Below, piece after piece: positions 1-7,700 of a stretch of DNA of 64,000 nt (position 1 is the first letter of the stretch; each line of letters starts with the position of its first letter). The translations under genes and the position numbers were made by a program. The notes below the pieces were generated by a model. The model worked only from the letters and a program-made list of their open reading frames with translations, did no database searches and was not told where the DNA came from. The stretch comes from Brevinema_A sp051647245 (GTDB taxonomy: Bacteria; Spirochaetota; Brevinematia; Brevinematales; Brevinemataceae), in NCBI GenBank assembly GCA_051647245.1, contig JBOFDS010000011.1, positions 248,001 to 312,000 on the forward strand, in the 5' to 3' direction.

Positions 1-127
1 GAGATGTGTCGGGATAATGATGCACGACAGCTGCGTCGATCCTCATTCCGACAGTTTCTTCATTAACTGTGAAAGAAATTTCGTGGTATTCTTTATGTTT
101 TTCAAAAAATTCCGATAGATAAGGCAT
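1..127 (-). CDS. RluA-family pseudouridine synthase, N-terminal part only
   Basis: This reading frame starts at an ATG on the minus strand (complement 125-127) and runs off the left edge, so only about 42 residues are visible. They contain E-T-V-G-M-R-I-D followed by a Y-P-D-T-S segment, which matches the N-terminal S4 RNA-binding region of RluA/RluD pseudouridine synthases (E-x-x-G-x-R-L-D, then P-D-x-S-R). An AAGGA ribosome binding site lies 8 nt upstream, inside the first codons of the divergent gene. The catalytic domain is outside the window, so the subfamily and rRNA target cannot be told. Confidence 0.6.
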   Translation of the reverse strand, partial: MPYLSEFFEKHKEYHEISFTVNEETVGMRIDAAVVHHYPDTS

Positions 128-782
128 GAGAAAAATCCTTGTATTTGTTATATTTTGTCTGAGTTCACCTGTGACTGCAAGAGTGTCTGATTTTATGATT
201 CAACCAGTTCCAAAGCGTCTTGATACCAAAGAAGATTTAATCAAGATCGATACGGAGACATTAAACTGGAATGAAAAACAAGACACCTTGGCACGTAATA
301 TTTATTTTTTAGAGCTCGCATTGGTGATGCCGTTTGATCATCCGATTAAGGCCTTGATCCGCATCACAAACGAAGATCAGTACGAAAAGTACAAAATGGC
401 TGTCGACGCTTATCTTCATAGACGTCTCGCTGACCAATATGTCCAATATGCGAATTTGTTTTATAAAGAAAATGTCTACTTTTATAATGATGATTTTTGG
501 GAAGAATATCTGAACGGATACGATGTTGCCGAATTTTACTACAAATCTGCACTTATCTATCGTCGACGGGCTCAAAAAATCGCTCAAAAAGCAGGCAAGA
601 TCTATGGCGATCTCAATCCAAATCGTGATCAAAGTTTGATTGATTTTGATCAACACTTGTATCACCTACAGGATGATCCTTTGGATTTTGAGGAGGTGTA
701 CGAGAACAGACTCATGCGTCTCCAACTCAATCGTGAGAAGGTGCTTGCCTTAAAACAAAAACGTGATGGTACCAATCAATAA
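126..782 (+). CDS. Exported protein of unknown function
   Basis: A 218-residue protein that I do not recognise. It begins with a typical signal peptide (M-R-K, a hydrophobic stretch to about residue 17, then T-A-R), so it is probably periplasmic or surface-exposed. The rest is soluble, rich in charged and aromatic residues (many Y, F, D, K), and mostly helical in appearance, especially residues 85-160 and the basic C-terminal helix. The start ATG overlaps the start codon of the divergent pseudouridine synthase gene by two bases (CATG). The only upstream purine tract is AAGG one base before the ATG, too close to serve as a normal ribosome binding site. The gene ends at a hairpin shared with prfA. 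Confidence 0.7.
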   Translation: MRKILVFVIFCLSSPVTARVSDFMIQPVPKRLDTKEDLIKIDTETLNWNEKQDTLARNIYFLELALVMPFDHPIKALIRITNEDQYEKYKMAVDAYLHRRLADQYVQYANLFYKENVYFYNDDFWEEYLNGYDVAEFYYKSALIYRRRAQKIAQKAGKIYGDLNPNRDQSLIDFDQHLYHLQDDPLDFEEVYENRLMRLQLNREKVLALKQKRDGTNQ

Positions 783-790
783 ATATATAA

Positions 791-816
791 TAGGGGCGAT
801 GAGGCCCCTATTTTTT
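791..816. terminator. Bidirectional intrinsic terminator
   Basis: TAGGGGC and GCCCCTA form a 7-bp stem around a 6-base loop, followed by TTTTTT. It sits between the convergent ends of the exported-protein gene and prfA and overlaps the prfA stop region. Confidence 0.85.
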
Positions 817-1873
817 ATGATAATGTTTCGAGGAGAAGTAATTCTTGGCTGGTTTTGAGATTTTCGAGTAATTCATCAAGGTCTCCAGCAAGGATTGCTT
901 CTAATTTATGTAAAGTTAGTTTGATTCTGTGGTCTGTTACACGATTTTCTTGGAAGTTGTAAGTTCTGATTTTTTCAGAACGATCTCCCGACCCAATCTG
1001 CGCTTTACGTTTTTCTGATTCTTCGTTTTGACGTTTTTGTTGTTCAATATCATACAAGCGTGACTGTAACACCATCATCGCAGAAGCTCTATTTTGAATC
1101 TGAGAACGACCATCTTGACAAGTTACCACAAGACCTGATGGAATATGTGTGATACGGACAGCAGATTCGGTTTTGTTCACGTGCTGACCACCTGCACCAG
1201 AAGCGCGGTACACGTCGATCTTGAGATCTTTTTCGTCAATAGTAACATCTGTTTCATCCGTTTCAGGAAGCACAGCTACAGACGCTGTCGAAGTATGAAC
1301 ACGACCACCAGACTCTGTTACAGGGACACGTTGAACACGATGCACACCACTTTCAAGCTTGAGAAGGCCATAAGCACCTTTACCAGAAACGGTAAAGACA
1401 ATCTCCTTAAAGCCACCAACTCCAGCCTCACTGGAGGAAAGGACTTCGATTTTCCAACGCATTTTCTCAGCATAACGAGAATACATACGGAAAAGATCTC
1501 CCGCAAAAAGAGCAGCTTCGTCACCACCTGCACCACCACGGATCTCTACTAGGGCACTTTTGTCCTTCATAGGATCTTGAGGGATGAGGAGAAGGAGTAC
1601 AGCTTGGTCAAGTTCTTGGAGTTTTTCTTTGAGGGAAGGGAGCTCTTCTTTTGCGAGTTCTTTGAGTTCTGCGTCAGAAGAAGAAAGCCATTCTGTATAC
1701 TCAGCAATATTTTGTTCAGTAGCTTCATATTCATTGTGAATGCTTAAAAATTCATCATAGGAAGCACGTTCTTTCGCGACTTTCCCAAATTCTTTATCAC
1801 CAGGACTGAGAGTGTTCATTTTTTCATCGAGTGATCGTATCTGTTTTAGCTTTTCGCCAGCTTTAGGGTGCAT
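815..1873 (-). CDS. prfA: Peptide chain release factor 1
   Basis: A 352-residue class I release factor that ends translation at UAA and UAG by triggering peptidyl-tRNA hydrolysis. The GGQ motif is at residues 228-230 and is flanked by the usual A-S-G-A before and H-V-N-K after. The stop-codon recognition tripeptide is P-V-T (184-186) inside R-V-P-x-T-E-S-G-G-R-x-H-T-S, the RF1 form rather than the SPF of RF2. Length is normal for the family. AAGGA sits 6 nt before the ATG. The upstream gene on the same strand ends 14 bp away, so the two may be co-transcribed. Confidence 0.97.
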   Translation of the reverse strand: MHPKAGEKLKQIRSLDEKMNTLSPGDKEFGKVAKERASYDEFLSIHNEYEATEQNIAEYTEWLSSSDAELKELAKEELPSLKEKLQELDQAVLLLLIPQDPMKDKSALVEIRGGAGGDEAALFAGDLFRMYSRYAEKMRWKIEVLSSSEAGVGGFKEIVFTVSGKGAYGLLKLESGVHRVQRVPVTESGGRVHTSTASVAVLPETDETDVTIDEKDLKIDVYRASGAGGQHVNKTESAVRITHIPSGLVVTCQDGRSQIQNRASAMMVLQSRLYDIEQQKRQNEESEKRKAQIGSGDRSEKIRTYNFQENRVTDHRIKLTLHKLEAILAGDLDELLENLKTSQELLLLETLS

Positions 1874-1887
1874 AACACTTCCTTAAT

Positions 1888-2970
1888 TTATGTAATATTA
1901 TTTTTTGTTATTGAAGAGAATTTGTTTTTAATTCGTTGATAAAGTGGGTCTAGTTTTGTATTGATACTTTTCCAGAAGTGATAGTCTAGTATAGCGATCG
2001 TAAGGGCACCGATGAGTGTTAAGAAAAGTGTAAGAAGTACAAATTGATAACCTCTTAGACCTGCATTGCTCAACAATTTTTGAAGAGTGTTTAAAGTGAC
2101 GATGTGCCAACCGTATACGCCAATGGAGTATTTTGCGAACACTTCAAAGAAGGAGTTAAATTGTTTTCCTATTTTTGTTTCAAGGATCTTGTCAAAATCT
2201 AGTGATCTGATGAAGATGAAAAAAGAGATCGATTGAGATAAAACAAATACGCCTGAATCGGAAAAAAATCTTTGGTCTCTTGAAGGGTTTAAATATGATT
2301 CACAGAATGCTATTGTTAGTGAGCTTATTATATAGAGAGTACAAAATAAATAGGAGTAGTTTCTGTGAAAATTAATTTGTCCTAAAGAAAATCCTAACAT
2401 AAAATACAAGAACATCTTATTTAATGAGTAGTGTGAATCGATATTAAACGGAACTGTTTTAATAGCTTGTGTGATGAAAAAAATAAAAATTAATAGAGCG
2501 GTAAATTTTATGTAAAATTTTTGATCTTGATTTTTTGGCAGAGAGATAAAGGGACTTAAAGAGTATAACGGTAAAATAGCGAACATATACCATAAAAACC
2601 CTCTCCACTTCCCATCTGTATCATCATTAAAAAAGATATTTGTAAAATGATAATACCCTTTGCCTCTTACAATATCTACAAGATAGTAGACCAATCCAAA
2701 ATAACTAATAATTTTAAATATAGACCAAAAACGTTTCAGCGCTAATCCTAAAGAAGGTTCAGTTGTTCGAGCCCATAAGAGGTAGCCACTTATCATCGCG
2801 AAAATAGGCACACATAAGCGAGTAAACGAATTAATGGTGTTCCAAAATGTACGCAGTGTACTAGGCTCTTTATGGTACTCCACGCTCACAGCGTGGAGTA
2901 TAACTACCATAATTGTTGCAATCGCTCTAAACCACACGATACTTTGATCTTTTGTTAGTGATTTATTCAT
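1888..2970 (-). CDS. Acyltransferase 3 family membrane protein
   Basis: About 360 residues with roughly ten hydrophobic segments and the N-terminal signature of acyltransferase family 3 (PF01757): W-F-R-A-I-A-T-I-M-V-V-I-L-H-A with the conserved H, then R-L-C-V-P-I-F-A-M-I-S-G-Y-L-L. Family members O-acetylate or O-acylate surface polysaccharides and lipids in the inner membrane; the substrate here is unknown. An in-frame ATG lies 12 nt further upstream (2982), but TGAGG is better spaced from the ATG pair at 2973/2970, so I start it at 2970. A strong promoter precedes it and prfA follows 14 bp after its stop. Confidence 0.85.
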   Translation of the reverse strand: MNKSLTKDQSIVWFRAIATIMVVILHAVSVEYHKEPSTLRTFWNTINSFTRLCVPIFAMISGYLLWARTTEPSLGLALKRFWSIFKIISYFGLVYYLVDIVRGKGYYHFTNIFFNDDTDGKWRGFLWYMFAILPLYSLSPFISLPKNQDQKFYIKFTALLIFIFFITQAIKTVPFNIDSHYSLNKMFLYFMLGFSLGQINFHRNYSYLFCTLYIISSLTIAFCESYLNPSRDQRFFSDSGVFVLSQSISFFIFIRSLDFDKILETKIGKQFNSFFEVFAKYSIGVYGWHIVTLNTLQKLLSNAGLRGYQFVLLTLFLTLIGALTIAILDYHFWKSINTKLDPLYQRIKNKFSSITKNNIT

Positions 2971-3023
2971 CATCAACCTCATAACGCTAAGTGATTCGTC
3001 TTGCTTTCATTATATAGTTTTAA

Positions 3024-3052
3024 ATTATACCATAGAATGTTTTTTTTTTCAA
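3024..3052 (-). promoter_or_regulatory. Sigma-70 promoter for acyltransferase-prfA
   Basis: On the minus strand TTGAAA (3052-3047), 17 bp, TATAAT (3029-3024) with TGG before the -10. The start codon is about 50 nt downstream. Confidence 0.75.
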
Positions 3053-3150
3053 GGAAAGAAGCAGGGCTTTGAGTGTTTTTTTTGATATGAGTTCTTGATG
3101 TCTGAAGAGGTTTTTATTCTATAAAATCACAGAATTTTTGGAAAATTCAT

Positions 3151-3179
3151 TTGCAATTTTTTTTGATATTCGTTATAAT
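3151..3179 (+). promoter_or_regulatory. Sigma-70 promoter for gap
   Basis: TTGCAA (3151-3156), 17 bp, TATAAT (3174-3179). It lies about 60 nt before the gap start codon, divergent from the acyltransferase promoter. Confidence 0.8.
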
Positions 3180-3239
3180 GTTTTATAAGATAAATGAAAT
3201 TGACTTACCTCAAAAAACAATCTTTTTATGGAGGCCACA

Positions 3240-4265
3240 ATGGCAAAAATAGCTATTAATGGTTTTGGTCGTATTGGTCGTTGTACCTTACGTGCTTATT
3301 TAGCAAACTATGCTAACGATTATGAAGTCGTTGCAATTAACGATCTTACAGATCCAGCAATGCTTGTACACCTTTTCAAGTATGATTCTACTTACGGACC
3401 ATACCAAGGTGATGTGAAATTAGAAGGAGACTATTTAGTAGTTTCTGGTAAAAAAATCAAATTACTTGCAGAAAAAGATCCTAAAGCTCTTCCTTGGGGC
3501 GCAATGGGTGTAGATATTGTTATCGAATCCACAGGTATCTTCACAAAACGTGATCAAATGCAAGCTCACATCGATGCTGGTGCGAAGAAAGTTCTTCTTT
3601 CTGCTCCTGCAGCTTCTGGTGATGATGTTGATTTGACAACTGTTATCGGTGTTAACCACGATAAAATCACTAAAGATATGAAATTCATCTCTAACGCTTC
3701 TTGTACAACCAACTCCATGGCTGGTGTTACAAAAGCTATTAACGATGCATTCGGTATCGTTTCTGGTTTCATGACAACAATCCACTCTTACACAATGGAC
3801 CAAACACTTCTCGACAGCCCACACAGAAAAGGCGACAAATACAGAGCACGTTCTGCTGCTGAAAATATCGTTCCTTCTTCTACTGGTGCTGCTAAAGCTA
3901 TCGGTCTCGTAATTCCTGAATTATCTGGAAAATTAGACGGTGGCGCTTTACGTGTTCCAACACCTGTTGGATCCATCACAGACATGACTTTCGAAGTTTC
4001 TAAAGCAACATCTGCTAAAGAAGTTAACGAAGTTATGAAAAAAGCTGCTGAATCCTACTTGAAAGGAACAGTTGAGTATTCTGAAGAAGCTCTCGTTCTT
4101 AAAGATATCGTTGGAAACCCACACTCTGCTGTGTTCCACGCTGACCTCACAAAAGTTGGTGGCGTTGAAGGCAAAACTGTTAAAGTATTTGCTTGGTACG
4201 ATAACGAATGGGGATTCTCCAACCGTCTTGCAAACCTTTGTAAAATTGTTGCACAATCACTCTAA
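3240..4265 (+). CDS. gap: Glyceraldehyde-3-phosphate dehydrogenase, type I
   Basis: A 341-residue NAD-dependent glycolytic enzyme converting glyceraldehyde 3-phosphate to 1,3-bisphosphoglycerate in the cytoplasm. The Rossmann motif I-N-G-F-G-R-I-G-R is at residues 6-14, the catalytic Cys155 is in A-S-C-T-T-N, and the base His182 follows in T-I-H-S-Y-T. An in-frame ATG at 3228 overlaps the ribosome binding site GGAGG (3230-3234), so the true start is the ATG at 3240. Codons are enriched for the preferred, C-ending set, as expected of a highly expressed gene. It has its own promoter and terminator, so it is probably expressed alone although pgk and tpiA follow downstream. Confidence 0.98.
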   Translation: MAKIAINGFGRIGRCTLRAYLANYANDYEVVAINDLTDPAMLVHLFKYDSTYGPYQGDVKLEGDYLVVSGKKIKLLAEKDPKALPWGAMGVDIVIESTGIFTKRDQMQAHIDAGAKKVLLSAPAASGDDVDLTTVIGVNHDKITKDMKFISNASCTTNSMAGVTKAINDAFGIVSGFMTTIHSYTMDQTLLDSPHRKGDKYRARSAAENIVPSSTGAAKAIGLVIPELSGKLDGGALRVPTPVGSITDMTFEVSKATSAKEVNEVMKKAAESYLKGTVEYSEEALVLKDIVGNPHSAVFHADLTKVGGVEGKTVKVFAWYDNEWGFSNRLANLCKIVAQSL

Positions 4266-4280
4266 TCATTCAACTAATCA

Positions 4281-4310
4281 AAAGCCCCCGATTTTGGGGG
4301 CTTTTATTTT
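4281..4310 (+). terminator. Intrinsic terminator of gap
   Basis: AAAGCCCCC (4281-4289) pairs with GGGGGCTTT (4296-4304), followed by a T-rich tract. It separates gap from the next gene. Confidence 0.9.
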
Positions 4311-4381
4311 CTTTATGATTTTTCATTTTAATTATTCATAGATAGATATAATGAATCAATCTATACGAAAAGGAGGGTTTT

Positions 4382-4795
4382 ATGGCTCAAAATATGGAAG
4401 CAAGATTTTATCAACATATTATCGCGATGCTCTTGAACGAAGGGTATCACGTTTTTCAAGCACCTGTGAAGGGAGAAGGTGCCGATCTCATTGTCAGAAA
4501 TATCAACGAAGATCAAACTCCTAGCTATATCGAATTGCAAGTTCTTTCTCGTCGTGAAGAGTACGTAAACCCTATAGCAGTACCTGTGAAACCAGATCAA
4601 AAAAATCACTTTGCGTATTTTATTCTTTATTCTTCAGGAATGCAAAAAATATGGCTTCTTAGTGCTGAGGAATTGATTTCTCTTCGTGAAGAAGGATTGG
4701 ATGACAGGGATACAAGTCCTTATTTGGTAAAGAATTTTGACCGTTTGAAATCTCCAGAATTATCCTTGTCAGAATTTAAAAAACTTGCTAAGTAA
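4382..4795 (+). CDS. Small protein with PD-(D/E)XK nuclease-like pattern
   Basis: A 137-residue protein of unknown function. The segment G-E-G-A-D-L-I-V followed about 17 residues later by Y-I-E-L-Q-V resembles the core of PD-(D/E)XK nuclease folds (acidic residue, then E-x-K/Q on the next strand), as in small restriction-like and DUF4365-like proteins. The usual Lys is a Gln, so catalysis is doubtful. The similarity is a motif-level guess. The ribosome binding site AAGGAGGG is very strong. It lies between the gap terminator and a glycosyltransferase gene that has its own promoter. Confidence 0.6.
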   Translation: MAQNMEARFYQHIIAMLLNEGYHVFQAPVKGEGADLIVRNINEDQTPSYIELQVLSRREEYVNPIAVPVKPDQKNHFAYFILYSSGMQKIWLLSAEELISLREEGLDDRDTSPYLVKNFDRLKSPELSLSEFKKLAK

Positions 4796-4818
4796 TTTGA
4801 ATTTTTGTGATTTATTTC

Positions 4819-4847
4819 TTTGAAATTTGCTGAAATTAAGTTATAAT
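4819..4847 (+). promoter_or_regulatory. Sigma-70 promoter for the GT14-pgk unit
   Basis: TTTGAA (4819-4824), 17 bp, TATAAT (4842-4847). It begins just after the stop of the nuclease-like gene and about 30 nt before the glycosyltransferase ATG. Confidence 0.65.
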
Positions 4848-4878
4848 ATGTAATATCTGATGAAAAAGGGAGTATTCA

Positions 4879-5805
4879 ATGAAGATTGCATGGGTTATGC
4901 AAGCCTATCAAAAACCAGAATTAGTTTTGGAGATCTTGAAAGAGGTTTATCGAAAAGGGGACACTATCCTTCTTCATTATGATAAAAAATCTCCTAAATC
5001 AGAATTTGAGTGGCTTAAAAATGAATTATCTGATCTTTCTGGTTCTAAATTGTTTTGTTACCAAAAATATCCTGTATTCTGGGGAACTCATTTAGTTATA
5101 TGGGCAGAAACTTTTTTAATCAAAAAATTACTTAAAGCAAAAATCCCTTTTGATTATATGATTACTTTGACAGGTGCCACGATTCCTATTAAATCCCAAG
5201 AAAATTTACGTGGATTTTTACAAACAAACTATCCAAAAAGTTTTTTTAAAGAAGAACATGGTGGTGAGTTGAAGTATGGAGAGAATGAGGTACAAAATCA
5301 CTGGCTGAACACACATCACGGTATATTATCTGAGGTTTTTAATCATCCAAGGAATTCTTCACGACCAAAGCCAAATTATCTTAAGCTAGTAATTTTCTTG
5401 AGAAAGATTGTTTTTGCTATCAAAAGGCGGTTGCCTAAAAAATTTCTCAAAATCTTCTCTTTCCCAAAAATCTATCGTGCCTCCACTCATTGTATTATCT
5501 CTCAAAAACACTTAAAACATTTTTTCAAAGGCTGGCGGTTTCATTTGTATTCTTATGAAATTATGTTTTTAACTATTCCTGATGAGCTGTTTTATTATAC
5601 CTTGGTGAGAAATTCCACCATTCCTCTTGAAGAATTAGAAATGAAGAGCCATTATACTTATATTGATTGGGCTAATCCAGGGTTAGGTGATCCAGCAGTG
5701 TTTGATAAAACTTATCTACCTATTTTATTGGAACAGCGGCATTTTTTCGCTCGAAAATGCGAGGATATAGTGCTATTTAAAGAATTGCAAAAATTATATC
5801 ATTAA
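4879..5805 (+). CDS. Core-2/I-branching type glycosyltransferase (GT14)
   Basis: A 308-residue protein resembling the Core-2/I-branching enzyme family (PF02485, GT14), which adds GlcNAc or xylose from a nucleotide sugar. Matching landmarks are A-Y-Q-K-P-E near the N-terminus, L-L-H-Y-D-K-K-S (residues 31-38), V-F-W-G-T-H, and D-Y-M-I-T-L-T-G-A-T-I-P-I-K-S, the family's L-S-G-x-D-x-P-L-K block. There is no membrane anchor or signal peptide, so it probably works in the cytoplasm on a precursor glycan or protein; the acceptor is unknown. It sits 28 bp before pgk with no terminator between, so both may share a transcript. Its base composition is lower in GC than pgk's. Confidence 0.75.
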   Translation: MKIAWVMQAYQKPELVLEILKEVYRKGDTILLHYDKKSPKSEFEWLKNELSDLSGSKLFCYQKYPVFWGTHLVIWAETFLIKKLLKAKIPFDYMITLTGATIPIKSQENLRGFLQTNYPKSFFKEEHGGELKYGENEVQNHWLNTHHGILSEVFNHPRNSSRPKPNYLKLVIFLRKIVFAIKRRLPKKFLKIFSFPKIYRASTHCIISQKHLKHFFKGWRFHLYSYEIMFLTIPDELFYYTLVRNSTIPLEELEMKSHYTYIDWANPGLGDPAVFDKTYLPILLEQRHFFARKCEDIVLFKELQKLYH

Positions 5806-5833
5806 AAATATACTTATTTTAAGGAGCTTTTGT

Positions 5834-7108
5834 ATGGCTATTACAAAAAAAACCATCAAAGATATGGATCTTAAAGGTAAATCCGTTATTATGCGTGTGG
5901 ATTTCAACGTTCCTATGACAGGCGACGCTGCAGCACGTACTATCACTGACGACACCAGAATCAAAGGAGCATTACCAACTATTCAGTATGCTTTAGATAA
6001 TGGTGCGAAAAAACTTGTTTTAATGAGTCACCTTGGCGATCCTAAGAAAGAAGAAAAGAAAGCTTCTGAAAAAGAAGGATTTGACAAAGCTAAATTTGAT
6101 GCAGAAATCAAACAAAAATTATCTCTCAAGCCAGTAGCAGAACATCTTGCAAAAATGCTTGGTAAAACTGTGAAAATGGCTCCTGCTACATTTGGACCAG
6201 AAGTGGAAAAAATGGTTGCAGAACTTGCTGATGGCGAAATCTTGATGCTCGAAAACACACGTTTCAACAAACAAGAAACATCCAAAGACGCTGCAGAGCG
6301 TGCTGAAATGGGTAAAGAGTTAGCGAAAGGTATGGATGTTTACATCAATGACGCGTTTGGAACAGCTCACAGAGCTCACGCTTCCACAGCTGCTATCGCT
6401 GAGTTCTTGCCTGCTGCTGCGGGTCTTCTCATGGAAAAAGAATTAAACTTCTTAGAAGATAAAGTCCTTAACAGCCCAGAACACCCATTCGTGGCGATTG
6501 TTGGTGGTGCGAAAGTTTCCTCCAAAATCGGTGTTATCGAAAACCTTCTCTCCAAAACAGATGCTATCGTTATTGGTGGCGGTATGGCGTTTACATTCTT
6601 CAAAGCTATGGGTTACCCAGTTGGTGCTTCCTTAGTTGAAGATGATCAAATTGAAACAGCTAAAAAAATCATGGACGCAGCGAAAGCGAAAAACGTTCAA
6701 TTCTTACTCCCAGTCGATGTTGTTATTGCTGATAAATTTGCACCAGATGCAAATGCTCAAACAGTTGACGTAACAGCAATTCCTGATGGTTGGATGGGAT
6801 TGGATGCAGGTCCTAAATCTATTGAAGAAGTTGTTGAAGTACTCAAAAAAGCAAAAACAATTTTCTGGAACGGACCTTTAGGTGTGTTTGAATTTGATAA
6901 ATTTGCTGATGGTACAAATGCTGTTTCTAAAACACTTGCTGAATTGCCAAACGCATTGACAATCATCGGTGGTGGTGACTCTGTTGCTGCTGTCAACAAA
7001 GCAGGTCTCGCTGATAAAATGACCCACATTTCTACTGGTGGTGGAGCTTCTATGGAGCTTATCGAAGGTAAAGAAATGCCTGGTGTTGCCGCTCTTAACA
7101 ATAAATAG
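5834..7108 (+). CDS. pgk: Phosphoglycerate kinase
   Basis: A 424-residue glycolytic kinase making ATP from 1,3-bisphosphoglycerate. Family blocks are R-V-D-F-N-V-P (21-27), D-D-T-R-I (39-43), S-H-L-G (65-68), G-G-A-K-V-S-S-K-I-G and the C-terminal G-G-G-D-S nucleotide loop. It is longer than the usual 390-400 residues because of a charged, Lys/Glu-rich insertion of about 25 residues after S-H-L-G. In the same place the substrate-contacting Arg of the common S-H-L-G-R-P motif is an Asp (residue 69). The ribosome binding site is AAGGAG. It is followed by a GNAT gene and tpiA in the same direction. Confidence 0.97.
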   Translation: MAITKKTIKDMDLKGKSVIMRVDFNVPMTGDAAARTITDDTRIKGALPTIQYALDNGAKKLVLMSHLGDPKKEEKKASEKEGFDKAKFDAEIKQKLSLKPVAEHLAKMLGKTVKMAPATFGPEVEKMVAELADGEILMLENTRFNKQETSKDAAERAEMGKELAKGMDVYINDAFGTAHRAHASTAAIAEFLPAAAGLLMEKELNFLEDKVLNSPEHPFVAIVGGAKVSSKIGVIENLLSKTDAIVIGGGMAFTFFKAMGYPVGASLVEDDQIETAKKIMDAAKAKNVQFLLPVDVVIADKFAPDANAQTVDVTAIPDGWMGLDAGPKSIEEVVEVLKKAKTIFWNGPLGVFEFDKFADGTNAVSKTLAELPNALTIIGGGDSVAAVNKAGLADKMTHISTGGGASMELIEGKEMPGVAALNNK

Positions 7109-7136
7109 GGCTAAATCTATAAACAAGGTGCGACCG

Positions 7137-7670
7137 TTGAAAGAATTTTTATTTGAGTCCCCTCGTTTAGGATTTCGTTTTTGGGAATTAGAAGATGCTG
7201 ATTTTTATGCTTCTATGCTTGCTGATCCTGATGTTATGAGATTCTTTGAAAAAACATTATCAAGAGATGAAGCTCGAGGGGAGATGTTTTATAAAGATGG
7301 ACAACTTCGAGATAATGGATTTGGATTTTGGGCGGTAGAACATAAAGAGAGTGGAAATTTAATCGGGCAAATAGGTTTACAAAATATTCCTCTTGATATT
7401 TATTGTGTTCCTGCAATAGAAATAGGTTGGCGTCTGCATAAGGATTTTTGGCATCAAGGTTTTGCTACAGAAGGTGCTGAGCGACTTCTTAATTTTGCAA
7501 AAGAACAAGAGATCTCAGATAGTATTGTAGCTTATACAGCAAAAATTAATCTTCCCTCCCAGCGAGTCATGGAGCGTTTAGGTATGACCTTTGAGTCAGA
7601 ATTCAAACATCCTGATTTTGAGACGAAGCATAGATTGTCAAATCATGTCTTATATCGTATCAATCTTTAG
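7137..7670 (+). CDS. GNAT N-acetyltransferase, RimJ/RimL type
   Basis: A 177-residue acetyltransferase of the RimJ/RimL group (acetyl-CoA dependent). Landmarks are T/S-P-R-L-x-x-R near the N-terminus, the I-E-I-G-W-R-L block, the acetyl-CoA loop region H-Q-G-F-A-T-E-G-A, and N-x-x-S-Q-R-V-M-E-R-L-G-M, the classic RimL-family motif. There is no ATG near the 5' end; TTG at 7137 has AAGGTG six bases upstream and fits the start of homology, so I use it. The frame stays open back into pgk, but nothing there resembles this family. The gene lies between pgk and tpiA; the substrate is unknown. Confidence 0.82.
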   Translation: MKEFLFESPRLGFRFWELEDADFYASMLADPDVMRFFEKTLSRDEARGEMFYKDGQLRDNGFGFWAVEHKESGNLIGQIGLQNIPLDIYCVPAIEIGWRLHKDFWHQGFATEGAERLLNFAKEQEISDSIVAYTAKINLPSQRVMERLGMTFESEFKHPDFETKHRLSNHVLYRINL

Positions 7671-7700
7671 CTCAATAACAAAAATTTAAGGAGAAATGCT

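Noticed and set aside
7038..7136. Extended N-terminus of the GNAT gene overlapping pgk
   Set aside because: The extension lies within pgk coding sequence and shows no acetyltransferase similarity, while the TTG at 7137 has a well-placed AAGGTG.
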